Shown here: positions 33,840 through 45,539 of the stretch, in pieces | Layout: every line of letters begins with the position of its first letter | How positions within the stretch are numbered: the first letter of the stretch is position 1 | DNA from: Metellina segmentata | Taxonomy: Eukaryota > Arthropoda > Arachnida > Araneae > Tetragnathidae | Length of the DNA stretch: 64,000 bases | Reading direction: 5' to 3' | NCBI GenBank assembly: GCA_947359465.1 | Contig: OX375877.1 | Span: forward strand, 28,345,235-28,409,234 | The notes under the pieces: generated by a model | Seen by the model: only the letters and a program-made list of their open reading frames with translations | Database searches by the model: none | What the model was told of the DNA's origin: nothing | Program-made: the position numbers and the translations under genes

Positions 33840-34915
33840 CCAAAAATATAAATATTTAATTGATAAATTTTTTATTGAAAAAAAATCAAATGCATAAGGT
33901 TTCTATCTGGTGTAAAATTTTCCGCAGATTTCAAGTTGATTAAAATTTTATTCTATTTTTAACGATCGCTGAGATAGAAAAAAGCATTGAAGTACGCCAT
34001 TGATAACTTTGTTAATTTCTTTTGCTTCACTCGAAACCATTTCTCAAGAAATCAAAATGAATTATATTCACGAATAAAACGAAGGTCACATTCGAATCTG
34101 TTAGCTACAAATCTAGACGGAAGGTGAAAAAAACGTGACATGCTTCCGAAGGCTGACGTCAATAGTGACGTGAGGGAGAAAAGTCTAGAATTTATTGCTT
34201 CTTCATTTCCGATAAAAGAAAGAATGGTGAAAAAACTATTAATCCATTTTAAATTAAATTCATTTCTAGATTGAATTTTAAAATTCGTCGCGACCCAAAA
34301 GTAGCAAAAAATTTGGACTACCTGTGTGCCATATCCCATTACTGTACGTGCCATAGATTCGTCAGGACTTCGCGGGCAATACACAAACAAACAGACAAAC
34401 ATTTCCTTTTATAATAGTAGAGATATATTCAACTCAAAAAGTATTTATTTAAAGAAAGTCATGTTTTAGGTATCGATCTAATGTGAAATTTTCCCCAGAT
34501 TTCAAATCCGTTGAAATTTTCTTTAAATCTAATAAAAAAAAATTTCTAAAAAATCTTTAACGGTCTAGGAAATAGAAAAACTAAGTTACTCCACTTAAAA
34601 GATTATTTGTTTTTTATCGTCTGCTGTAAAATCATCCCTCCACGCAAAATCAAAACGGAAACGAAAAAAATACATTTAGAATCTGTGACCTCTTCTATGC
34701 TGTTGCATTCAGTAATGATTAAATTCCATTAAATTAATTCTTAAATGTTCTGGATTGAATTTTAAAATTCGCCGCGACCCTAAATTTGCAAAGAATTTGG
34801 ACTACCTGTGTGCCAAATCACATTACTGTAAGTGCCATTGATTCGTCAGAACTTTGCGTGCAAGAAACAAACAAACAGACAAACACTTCCTTTTATAGTA
34901 TTAGCGATGGAGTTA
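33840..34915. repeat. Two tandem copies of a dispersed long repeat
   Basis: Copy 1 (about 33880-34430) and copy 2 (about 34450-34915) share the order TTTCTATCTGGTGTAAAATT / CGCAGATTTCAA, a GATAGAAAAA block, AATTCGTCGCGACCC / AATTCGCCGCGACCC, TTTGGACTACCTGTGTGCC, CATAGATTCGTCAGGACTT and a tail AAACAAACAGACAAACA with CCTTTTATA. Partial copies occur at about 27990-28110, 55740-56290 and 58780-58920. No coding frame is kept. It may be a LINE 3' end or a non-coding element; the class is not determined. The 116-residue minus frame at 34402-34052 is a by-product. Confidence 0.75.
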
Positions 34916-35191
34916 TTCGGTAATATTTTTAATAAGATAAGTACGTTTGCAGAATAGAGTCATAAATTGTGTATAATAATAATAAAAATGATATATTTCG
35001 AGATAGATGTCTAGTTCGATGGAAGTGGTTACAATTCTCAAAGAGTCCTCAAAGTGCTAAAATCAGAAAATATTCTAAGGTTACATGTAATAGGGTGCTT
35101 CATCCTTGAAAATAATTCACACAAACACACGCACTGTCAAAAAACGACGACATGGATAAGGCGTGACTGTAAAGCCTTTTTCCCTCATAAG

Positions 35192-35945
35192 TAGGGCAAC
35201 GTTTTTGTTGCAGTAAAAATGGGAAAAGTTACACTTATGGAAATAAAGTTGCATTTATTTTTGATACACTAAATTCTAAAATAAATTATTCGTAAAAAAT
35301 GAAAAAAATTCAAAATACATTGACAATTTTAGAGTTATGTACAACAGTATTATAAACCATACTGAAATACAGAAGAATGTTAAATGGCCCATCCTTGGCC
35401 AGTAATTTCTTAAATATTGAAAACCTGCCAGCCGCAGTCATATAATGCTGTATCGGATAGTAGAAGCGCAAAATCCTATCGCTCAACATTCAGAGATTTT
35501 AAAACGTCATCTACAAGGCGAACAACATATTGATGATCGACACTCACCTCGCAAACTCTGCAGTCGATTAAGCAAGTTTCCTCTGGATTATCAAGAATGC
35601 CAACCAATGTGTTAAAGTACTTGTTGCCATTTATTTCACTTTCGTATTGGGACGAACTCCTTCTTACCATGAACTTGTTTGATCCGCAATACTTCGGCGT
35701 TCGGAAGATCAGACACACATGATCGAAGTGTTGATTCAGAGAGCAAAAAATGAAATAGTAATTTGATATTAATTAATTTTAAGCTAAATTTAAAAAAGTT
35801 GCAGGTTTATGCAGAAAGTTGCATTTATGTGCGGTTATAACTCACTTTCTATACACACCATGAAGGAGTAATTTTGGTTTTAGTACTTTACATGCAGAGT
35901 AGAACGCGTGAAAAAAAGTTGCATTTGTTGCAAAAAGTTTCCCTA
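35192..35945 (-). mobile_element. hAT-like element with perfect 8-bp target duplication
   Basis: Flanked by CTCATAAG at 35184-35191 and 35946-35953. Both ends start TAGGG (TAGGGCAACGTTTTTGTTGC; inverted right end TAGGGAAACTTTTTGCAAC). Subterminal ATGCAACTTT motifs match the element at 15095-15889. The minus-strand frame 35718-35476 (KYFNTLVGILDNPEETCLID, DHQYVVRLVDDVLKSLNVER) is the same transposase fragment as at 15300-15629, again without the rest of the protein. Confidence 0.9.
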
Positions 35946-35959
35946 CTCATAAGGTATAT

Positions 35960-36255
35960 ACGTAGTTAATTAACGTCACATTTGGGCGACAGAACAGGAT
36001 ATTGGCGAAACAACGGGTATTGGTGACGGTCCGGGATCAATCCCGAAGGGAATGAACCAAGGACAACTCTTCGTAATTTTGAACCACGGTTAGATGACAA
36101 GAACAACACCTGAATAGGAGCCCCACTCGCACACCAGAGAAGATATTTGAGGCAACGACAGCTTTAACGTGCACCATCCCCATGTACACGATGGGAATTG
36201 GCTGGACTGAGTTTAGAACTCAACCCTCCGGTTGCTAATCCATTGTTCTCCTAAA
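35960..36255 (-). mobile_element. tRNA-derived SINE
   Basis: Minus-strand copy sharing GTCCGGGATCAATCCCGAAG, TCGTAATTTTGAACCACGG and AACGTGCACCATCCCCATGT with other copies. The B box inverted is seen as GTTTAGAACTCAACCC. The head is truncated near 36255. Confidence 0.8.
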
Positions 36256-36798
36256 TGGGTTCCCTCTCTTTGATGATAGTTCTTCGAGTCATGGAAAATA
36301 ATATCGCTAATAATAATAATAATATTTCAAACTTTACGATTTCGTGGAGTTGCATTGTTGCTCGCCAGAGCTGCATGTGGCCCACTAATTGGACACTCGT
36401 GTTCTGAAAGTGAAATTTAGTTTTGACTTTCAAAGTAAAGGCTTTACTGGTCCACGATTTCAAAACGTTCGAAAAAGTAAGAGACGGAACACACTAAGTA
36501 ATTTAGCTGATATCAGTCACAGCCTGACACACACGTCGATTTTTTTTTCAACTCTACTGCAAAGGGTGAAAGGATTTATATTAGCTTGTGGAGTAACTAA
36601 AGAGTTATCCCACACATTCCTTAAACATGATGCTCTTCAACAAAATGTTATCATCATCTTATCAACCGAATAGATTAGCAGTGGCATATTAAGGTCATCA
36701 GTCTTACAGGTGTGCAGAGTTCGGTGACTTTTTTCACCTCCTCCAATGAATTACAACTTAAGCACAAAGCAAACATACATCATTACAAATGCTAAACA
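36256..36798. other. Intergenic
   Basis: TAA trinucleotide run at about 36305-36325. Otherwise no recognisable content. Confidence 0.4.
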
Positions 36799-36806
36799 GA
36801 AAAGAT

Positions 36807-37408
36807 GGTACAGCTTCAGTCTACGTTTATTGCGGTGGCAAATGCCTTGGCGCTTTTTTGGCGCACTTTTCGTATTGAGTTATGGTAGGTTAAGGTAACC
36901 CATCTGTTTTTCGGTTATTTCATTTTTTAAAACAACCTTGGCTAGCGAAACGTTTATTGCGAATATTCTAGAAAGTTCTTTCTAAATCCGTTAAACTGTC
37001 GTTTGATTTCATTGGTTTGTTTGAAATTTTTGTTCTTAGATTCCATTGGTTATTTTAATTTTAAACTATTCTTTGATTTCATTGGTCTATTTAAATTTTT
37101 TTCTTTGATTTCTTTGGTTCTTTTAATGGTTTTTCGCCAGTTGGGGAATTTTCTTTCATTTTAATTCATGTCACGGTACAGTGCTGTCGTCTCAGGATGT
37201 ATTTTATATATTTTTATATAATTTATTTACATATATTTGTATTATTTACTTATATCAATATATTTTTTAAACGTTTACAGATGTGTTTTTGAAGCTTGTT
37301 ACTTCCATCGTAAATAGAAAAAGTTATTTGAAATAATTCTTCCCTTGGAGACATTAGAAGTGCACCAAGGCCGTTGCCACCCCTATAAACGTTGACTGAA
37401 GCTGTACC
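36807..37408. mobile_element. MITE-like element, GGTACAGC family, copy 1
   Basis: A 602-bp element with perfect 8-bp target duplication GAAAAGAT (36799-36806 and 37409-37416). Terminal repeats start GGTACAGCTTCAGTC and run about 35 bp with few mismatches. The interior holds repeated TTTGATTTCATTGGT blocks and no gene. The 8-bp duplication suggests mobilisation by a hAT- or P-type transposase. Confidence 0.88.
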
Positions 37409-37791
37409 GAAAAGATTATCTAAATGTATTTTCCTATTTGTGTTCAGCTTTGTCTCAACACTACATTTCGAAGTGTTGTGGAAACAAAAATGAAACTTCC
37501 TCTGATTTTTAATGGTTACTTTCTTTTAGTTAAGCTGAAGAATTAATGGAAAAGTTTAAAGTAATTTTCAAGGTGAAAATGTCTTAATTTTTCATGCTAA
37601 TAATCCCAAATTAGTTGAGTAGTTGAAAAATTTCTTGCCATCACATACCTTTTCTCGCAATTTATAATTTGTAATCAAGGATCCAGATTACTTAGAATTA
37701 AAGAGATTCTGACAACATAATGGTAAACCACAATAACAATTTTTTCTGCTATCAATTTTCAAATCTCAAATATGTCAAAATCATAACAATC
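37409..37791. other. Short AT-rich spacer between two MITE copies
   Basis: No gene or repeat recognised. Confidence 0.4.
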
Positions 37792-38426
37792 GGTACAGCT
37801 ACAGTCTACGTTCCGCCTGGTGGCAACAGCCTTTGCTCTCGCTTTCGGAGCACTTCTAATGTTGCCAATGAAATAATTATTTCACAAATATTTTTCTTCC
37901 AAAAATCTTTTTTTTTTAATTGGAAAGTAATAAGTTTTAAAAACACATTTATGAATGTTTTAAAAAATATTTTTTTATAACTTATAGTAATACTAAATAC
38001 AGAAGGCATGTTGAAAAACAGAAAGATTTTCAAAAGAAAAAAAAAAGCAATAAACAATACAACCTGAGACGGCTGCATTGCATCGTGACTTAAATGAAAA
38101 TTAAAGAAAAATCCTCAGTTGAGGAAAAAAACAATCAATGAAATCAAAGAAATCAATTAAAGAGAACCAATAAAATCAAAGGAGAGTTTATAAAATTGAA
38201 AAAACAATGAAATCAAAGAAACAAAATCAAAAGAAACGTTGAAATCAAAGGAAAGTTCAGTGGATATTGAAAGAACTTTCTAGAATATTCAAAAAATGAA
38301 AATTTAAACTTTTCTCTTGCCTAGGTTTCCATAAAAACCGAAATAACCGTAATACAGAAGGGTTTCCTTAACCTGCCATAACTCGTTACTAAAACCACCG
38401 GGTGGAACTTAGACTGCAGCTGTACC
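37792..38426. mobile_element. MITE-like element, GGTACAGC family, copy 2
   Basis: Begins GGTACAGCTACAGTCTACG and ends GACTGCAGCTGTACC. The interior carries ATCAATGAAATCAAAG-type blocks, the inverse of those in copy 1, so it lies in the opposite internal orientation. No target duplication is recognisable, so it is older or rearranged. The overlapping frames 37720-37980 and 38078-37806 are low-complexity by-products. Confidence 0.82.
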
Positions 38427-40080
38427 TTCTATCCATTATTCAAGAGATTATTTTAAGCTTTCCAGCATTGCGTACTCATTCAAATTTGAAGAGGCAAGAC
38501 TAAATCCAGGTAACAGTTCATAATAAAAAAACCATGCGGTGACGCCAAATGCTTGATTCTTCTGAATGGCCTCCAAATTGACCACCAATGGCAACTGTTC
38601 TTTGTGTTCTGACGTACCGATTGGAGCTTCGAAAGTTCTTGTGAGCTACTAACATGCAAAAATTAAGAACAAAAAGAAGAAACATTCGTTTTGAGTTGTA
38701 GATTCATTCTAGCTTTCTACCTCGCTGGCTTCGACGCGCTGACTGTGGAATTACGTTAAATTCTTGTTGATGTAAATAAGCTAATTTCTGGAGTTGTAAA
38801 TATGTTAAAGTGAAGTAAGTTTTATCCATTCTGATGTCATTAGCACTGTCTGTAGTAATTGAGCACTTAAATTTTATCACTCAGTTTTTATTCCTCTTTA
38901 TTTACATTTTTAGTAGTACCGAAATGAATATAATATCTTTATTTCAATAGTTACACAATCCATGCAAAAAATTCGCATCTTCCCAAACTGACTGAAACTT
39001 GACGTCCAGAAATTTGCTGTCTTCCTATTTTGCTATAATTTCAAATTTGCTTACAATAATAACTTTCCGTTTCATATTACTCTATGTTTAAATGTTTACT
39101 ACCGCTGAGGAAAAGAAGTTACAATTTGAATAATAATTGAATAATAAAAAACTACATCCACACAGAAGTCAATAAAATAAAGCGTACGAACCATAAGCTC
39201 AAGAATTTTCAAGAGTGCTAAGTGCTTCATTTATAGTTTCAATCATTCAATATCTAAATTACATGATAAATTAATATCGAATTAATCAACTAAATCTTCA
39301 AGTAAGAAACGTTCAGAATTAACTATTAAAAGAGTTAAGTAGATGTTATTCGAAAGTCTGCTAGCTATATTTAACTTCTAAAATATTTTAGAATACACTA
39401 AAAGAATACTTGAATGGATTTGAATTTTGAACCGTACAAGATAAGATTCCCTAACAATTTCCTAAGAAAACAAAAAAGGAGTGTAGAAGGTCCTTCACAT
39501 TCACATTCATTAATGCTCATACGGGCTCGATTATATATCCATTGTACACCCACAAAGCTGTTCATTATCGGAAACGCGTATAGGTTATCCTGAATATTTT
39601 ACAGCTGGCATAAATCAATCTAATGACTGCAGTGGGATCAGATTCTATATATCCATCATTAGAGACAATCATTAGAGACCTTACCCTCATCTGTTATAAG
39701 TTGCTCAAAAGAAATTGTTCCCCACTGAGAATAGCATGTGGGTACAAGGTTAAAGGTACGTTGACAAGTTATCCATTCCCGTATCCACGCTGTGGTTGCT
39801 GCAGTTGTGACTAGATGTTAATGGTGACACTAAAACGAGAATACTTCCTTACATGGATGCGGGAATAGTGGTTATAATTTTTAACATTTTGAAGCAAAGA
39901 GCTTTTGAACAAATTTATGATAAATGGTTTATTGATTATCCATAAAAGTGTACTTTTAGTAAATATTATAAATTTCCAAGCTGTTGAGTTTTAGTATATT
40001 CCAAAACAGTTCTGTGTTGAACTTCTACACACCATTACAGAAAATAACTTTCAATATAGTGGACTATTAACATAATATAT
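38427..40080. other. AT-rich intergenic sequence
   Basis: No gene or known repeat recognised. The frame 39623-39814 has no family resemblance. Confidence 0.4.
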
Positions 40081-40083
40081 ACT

Positions 40084-40743
40084 ATACTGACAAATGTATT
40101 TGGACATTGCATATCTTGCAGAAAAAGTGCTTTATAATTCTATTTAGTAACGGGTAGGCCCTCCTTTTGATTGTATTACATCTGCAATACGTCGAAGCAT
40201 ACTTTCCACAGTTTATCTGTACGTTAGACAGTAATAGCTCGCCATGCTTCTTGCAAGATTGTGGGAAGATATTGTTGTGAAGACGGACGTGCATTGCTGT
40301 GTTGTACTAGTCCCTCCAGTTTGTCCCACATGCTCTATTGGATTAAGATCGGGGCTTTGAACAGGCCAGTCAAGCAAATTCACCTCATTTTCTGGAAACC
40401 AGTCCAGCACACGTTTTGCAGTATGACATGGAGCTCGATCCTGTTGGAAGAAACAACCATCATCGCCGTAGTATTGTCTTAATGTAAGCAAGGCGAATGA
40501 TCCAGAACGTCGAGATACAAGCCAGTGTTCATGGTACCAGGTACATAAAGCAATGGGCCGAGTCTTAACTAGGAAAACAACCCACACTAAGATGGATCCT
40601 CCTCCGAACTTCTGCAACTTCCAAATACTTTTGTTTATATAGTGTACATAGCAGTGTAATTCAACTCCATCATGAAGTAGTTTGGGATAGACAGATCTCC
40701 AATGTCTTTCACACATCTCACTAAATTTATGACTGGCATACAC
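40084..40743 (-). pseudogene. Tc1-like transposase remnant
   Basis: Minus strand contains KFGGGSILVWVVF, a diverged G-x-M-N region, QYYGDDGCFFQQDRAPCHTA (second catalytic Asp), KRVLDWFPENEVNLLDWPVQ and SPDLNPIEHV (catalytic Glu of DD34E), then a frameshift into non-homologous sequence. The N-terminal DNA-binding part is missing. The left end TGACAAATGTATTTGGACA near 40088 looks like a terminal repeat. Same family as 31740-32298. Confidence 0.88.
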
Positions 40744-41659
40744 GATGTGAAAACACAGTTAAAAAAACAGACCATGCTTCTCTTGAATTCTAAATAGAAC
40801 TATCCTCAATCGACACACACTTCAATGGATGATACACGATAAGTAGTTGAATTGCCAATGCAATGCATGCTACTTCCAACAACTGTCTGTGAAACTGTGA
40901 TAACTTTTATCACAGCTTCATCTTGTATTACCTTCTAGCAACTTGACTATAGGCGTCAGCCGCTCTGCCTCATTTTAACAAACTGTCGGCTACATTTACA
41001 CTTCGATACCAAATGCAATACAGGCCAGTAAAACGATCGTAATTATCCATTGCATGACCAACGGATCCATTGGATGGCATACGGAAGTATATTCATGATC
41101 TCAATACAGCTCTCAGGCAATGTGAAATTTGTCAACTAATTGTAGAATCAATCGAATTCAGGCACTGCTAAATTCTGAAGGTTTTGAAACAAAATAGAAT
41201 ATTACTGGATACAACCATATATTAATTATTATTTATATTCCATTTATTTATGAAAACAAGGTACATCAGATCGGAGACACATGGGCGGCGAGCTGGAGAA
41301 CTGCGGAACAAATTGCACGCAAGTCGAACGTGCGTCTCCGCAGCGGCGCCGGAGGAATGTGTGCACTTCTCCATTGGATCTAATGTATCTCAGACTGCAA
41401 TTGCATTACCGCAGCGGCGCCACACGTTGAAAAACCGGATGTGTGCGCCGGGCCGAAAACCGGTAGATGATTTACATTTCTCGAGCCGTTCTAAGGAGTC
41501 GGTTTGTCACTTTTTAAGTGAAAACTGTGTTCTGAATCTAATACCATTTTAAACCGCATTAATTTCGGTTCCATGCAACAATTATTCTATTTAGTATCCA
41601 AATTCAATGAAATAATGACTTTTAGTAACAATGATTTTCTAAAAAATTAAAGGTATGTA
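40744..41659. other. Intergenic with a GC-rich patch
   Basis: 41270-41470 is unusually GC-rich for this window and contains CCGCAGCGGCGCC twice. It lies in a 100-residue open frame (41250-41552) without recognisable homology. The surrounding sequence is AT-rich and featureless. Confidence 0.4.
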
Positions 41660-41969
41660 GGTAGTTAATTAGCATCACACTGGAGTGACACTACGGGCTA
41701 TTGGAGATAATCCGGTATCCATCCCGAAGTGAAAGACCTGATGACAACACGTATTTTTGAACCGCAGTCAGATGACGAGGTCAACCTCTGAGCTGGCATC
41801 CCACTCTCCAATCTTCCACACCACGCCAACGTGATTATATTTAAGGCCACGGCAGAGTTAACGTGCACCAGCCTCAGTGTACACGATGGTATTTGTTTGA
41901 TCCAAGTTCCGAACTCGCAACCCTCCAACTACTAAACCTTTACTCTTCCAACCGGACTACAGCGACCCC
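41660..41969 (-). mobile_element. tRNA-derived SINE
   Basis: Minus-strand copy. The head, read inverted, is GGTCGCTGTAGTCCGGTTGG, and a degenerate B-box site lies near 41903-41915. The body has AACGTGCACCAGCC, TTAAGGCCACGGCAGAG and CCACTCTCCAATCTTCCACA. The short frame inside is not a gene. Confidence 0.8.
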
Positions 41970-44240
41970 AAGGAAATGTTAAAAAGAATAAAAAGAACAA
42001 TGAGAATGAAAGATACTGCTGTTACAAATTATTTTATTTTAAAAAGAATTATTTTTTAATTTAAGTAAATTAAATTCTTTTTCCAAACACATCAACTCTA
42101 TAACAAGCAGCATTTGGCAAAGAATTCTGACGTTTAGAAATACTTATACAAGAAAAATGGCTCTTTGTAGAATTTAGAATGATCCGTTCCCACGTTTACT
42201 TCGATTGGGGAAAATTTTATTTTAAAAGACATTTTTTCAATTTTAAGTACGTTAATTATTTTCCAAATGCACCAACTCAAAAGAAACAGCATTTGGCAAA
42301 GAATTCTGGCGTTTAGAAATACTTATACAAGAAAAATGGTTGGTCGTAGAATTCTGAAATAGTTCGATCCCACGCCTATTTCGACTCAAAAGGTTGAAGG
42401 ATTTTCATAATAAAACAATCGTGAGATTAGTGGATGAGCAAAAGGCACATATATTTCCATTTTTGTCATATATTGAAACAATCGTGGAGGAAAACTGGGG
42501 TAAAAACTGAAATTATCATAATTCTGGAATATGTTTCTGTCTGCTGATATTTTTTCTCCACACTGGTGGTTGCCAACCCATCGTAAACAAATGACAGCAC
42601 GATAACTGGATTTGTTTTGGTAGCTTACACTTATATAGGACTTAAAATATGTTGGTTAAAAATTACTGTTGCCCAATTGTTTTACAAAATTTTGTGTAGT
42701 CAAACCCAGTAGATTAATTAATTAATGTTTAGAATGAATTATGTTTTTGTGGTTTCTCCATCCTCGTAAATGAAGTTGATAGTTTATGCGCTATCATTTG
42801 TTTCAAAATATGAACCGTTATTTTTGAAAGTGGTCCACTTTGAAAGTTGAAGTCCACTTTGAAAAAAAAAAGTTTATTTTCTTTAACATTTTTAATAATT
42901 ATTGCATAGTAAAATTTAACAAGTTTATAGTGTTAAAAACATCATCCCAATTGAGCAACGTTTGCCCCAATATTTTAAAATTAATTTAAACGTAAACCCA
43001 TAAATATCTTGATATATAAAAATAGACTTGCACCACTTTTAAAAAAACTGCTCATAGTTTTATGTATGTCATGAAATGGAGTTTTTAAAATAATATCTAT
43101 AACCTTTTCCTTACTGAAAACTGCAATATTTATGTGTAATATTCTTCTACTGAAAAATTTTATTACTGTATCTTTTAAATTTTATTTTCTATACTTTCAT
43201 ATACGATCATAGCTCAGAAGGATGTGTTGTGTGTGCCATACTTAATTTTGAAATATTTAGAACAATGTTTTAAAATTTTATAACCGTCCACTTCTATTTG
43301 TATCAACATTTCTTCTGTCTCAGAATTTATGCCCTCGGTTGTGTGTTCCTTTTGAGTACCTTTAACTCTGAATATTAAAAATATCCTCTTTTCTAAATAA
43401 TATCCTGTATAGACTGTTTTTTCAATAAATCATTTCAATGTCTTACTGGTTTTTAATATTATGTTTTGATTTTCTGTTTTTCTGATAATTCTGATATGAT
43501 AAACGGATCATACTCGTAATTACATTGTTTAGGATTCCCAAAACACTGTTTGGAATCATTTATGGTATTACAACTTTCTGTTTAGTTTTCAATCGAAACA
43601 TCTCGTAAAAAGTTATTTGGTAAAATCCATTTACCATTTGAAATTTGAAAGAAATATATATATATATATATTTTTTGTATGAGTCTATTTACTAACCATA
43701 AAGGAACTATATAAACAGAGTGAGCAATGGTAACTTTTTTATGTGCCCAGGATCATGTGACCCAAACTAGTAGTAACGTGACGTCTCTAGTCTAACGGGT
43801 AGAAACAAACATTCATCATCTGATTGATCCATTGAACGGGAAAAAACGCCCACCTATTGATTCATCATCCGATTGAACCACGTGACATAGTAGTAGGCTT
43901 TGACGTTTTAACCATTTTTGTGGTCACTCCATAGAAATATGCATTCACACACTACCCTGTCATAAGATGTTTTATCGCCTAACGAGGCGATAAGATGCCA
44001 AATCGGACAACCAAATCAATTTTTCATAAAGCAGGCCAGTAATTACTAGTCGACAGATTGGTCGCAGTTAATGAAACTGCTCTCGATAGTAATGTTCAGT
44101 CTATTTATATTTCACGTCAGTGATTTTAACAGCTCTATTTGTCATTATTTAGAAACATTGATATAAAAGTGTCTTTAATAGAAATCATATACATATAAGT
44201 TTTGGAATAACCTTTTGTAATATATAAAAATATGCACTGT
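41970..44240. other. AT-rich sequence with a two-copy direct repeat
   Basis: At 42040-42380 a segment is present twice about 181 bp apart (AGCATTTGGCAAAGAATTCT at 42108 and 42289, then AAATACTTATACAAGAAAAA). A TA-dinucleotide run lies at about 43652-43671. A perfect 9-bp hairpin lies at 43972-43993. ATTCATCATC[TC]GATTGA is duplicated at 43811 and 43860. No gene. Confidence 0.5.
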
Positions 44241-44885
44241 TTAATCTTTTCATTGATTCTAATGTTTCATCTTTTCATTGATTCTAATGTTTCATCTTTT
44301 CATTGATTCTAATGTTTCATCTTTTCATTGATTCTAATGTTTCATCTTTTCATTGATTCTAATGTTTCATCTTTTTATTGATTCTAATGTTTCATCTTTT
44401 CATGGATTCGATTGCTTCATCCTTTCACTAATTCGAATGTTTCATCTTTTCATTGATTCGAATGTTTCATCTTTTCATTAATTCTAATGTTTCATATTTT
44501 CATTAATTCTAATGTTTCATCTTTTCATGGATTCTAATGTTTCATCTTCTCATGGATTCTAATGTTTCACCTTTTCATTGATTCTAATGTTTCATATTTT
44601 TATTAATTCGAATGTTTCATCTTTTTATTGATTCTAATGTTTCATCTTTTCATGGATTCGAATGTTTCATCCTTTCATTAATTCGAATGTTTCATCTTTT
44701 CATTGATTATAATGTTTCATCTTTTCATTAATTCTAATGTTTCATATTTTCATTAATTGTAATGTTTCATCTTTTCATGGATTCTAATGTTTCATCTTTT
44801 CATTGATTCTAATGTTTCATCTTTTCATTGATTCTAATGTTTCATCTTTTTATTGATTCTAATTTTTCATCTTTTCATTCATACT
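44241..44885. repeat. 25-bp minisatellite, about 25 copies
   Basis: Unit CATTGATTCTAATGTTTCAT plus CTTTT, tandemly repeated with point changes (GGATTCG, TTAATTC, TTTTTATTG variants). A block with GGATTCGATT/TAATTCG variants occurs twice, around 44400-44460 and 44655-44695, which suggests higher-order duplication. It lies 350 bp upstream of P4HA exon 1. Confidence 0.95.
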
Positions 44886-45233
44886 GTTTCATTTTATGTT
44901 AAGTGGAACATTCAATGTTGTAGACCTTGTGCTATTAAACCAAACAATATACAGATAGACCGTTGAAATTTCCGTTATGTACAGAGAAATACGTATACAC
45001 TGCGCCTAAAAGTATAAAAAATGGGGAAAAAATATTTTAACTCTCTAAAATAAAATTGTTAGACATCCTCAAGATTTAGCAATGCATTTAACATCGTTAA
45101 AATAACCAATCAATGTGGCTTAAATATTTTTCTGTACAATTTTCTTATGAAATGCCCATCAAGCAGCAAAGAATGCTCAAAGTTTCTTAAATGCCTAATG
45201 CGTATTGATCTTAATTCTTTCCGATTTTTACAG

Positions 45234-45431
45234 TCCCAAAATCATGAGGTACCATACTGGAATCTTGATACATATCTTCATTCTGCTGAAGAGTTTCGCG
45301 TTCGTAGCCAGAACAGAATTCTTTACGTCCATTTCTGATTTGGAGACGTTGCTCCATACAGAGGGAGAACTCGCCAAAACGTTAGATAAGTATGTCGAGG
45401 CAGAAGAGAAAAGACTGGAACAAGTCAGACG
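45234..45431 (+). CDS. P4HA: P4HA exon with start codon: signal peptide and N-terminus
   Basis: Prolyl 4-hydroxylase alpha subunit, the ER enzyme that hydroxylates proline in collagen-type repeats together with protein disulfide isomerase. Translation starts at ATG 45244 (A at -3), ten bases after a CAG acceptor at 45231-45233 preceded by a pyrimidine-rich tract, so an untranslated exon probably lies upstream. The coding part is 188 nt. Residues about 1-22 are a signal peptide (hydrophobic run ILIHIFILLKSFAFVA), followed by the mature start FFTSISDLETLLHTEGELAK and the helical VEAEEKRLEQVRR. Donor GGTAAGAA at 45432, phase 2, joins in frame to the exon at 55122. Family length is about 530 residues; this exon gives 62. 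Confidence 0.92.
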
Positions 45432-45539
45432 GTAAGAAACATGATCATTTCTGACCTCAATTTGTAAATGAATCATACCTTGTATTACATCCGAATTTAA
45501 GTGAAAGGTGTTTGCGTCAAGCGAATTCAAGCTTTAACT

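Noticed and set aside
34052..34402. 116-residue minus-strand protein
   Set aside because: It lies entirely in the dispersed long repeat, and the neighbouring copy at 34450-34915 does not keep the frame.
44241..44885. CRISPR-like regular repeat
   Set aside because: Units are contiguous with no spacers, and the DNA is eukaryotic; it is a minisatellite.
45147..45338. Alternative upstream ATG in another frame over P4HA exon 1
   Set aside because: It crosses the splice acceptor and is out of frame with the conserved P4HA sequence.
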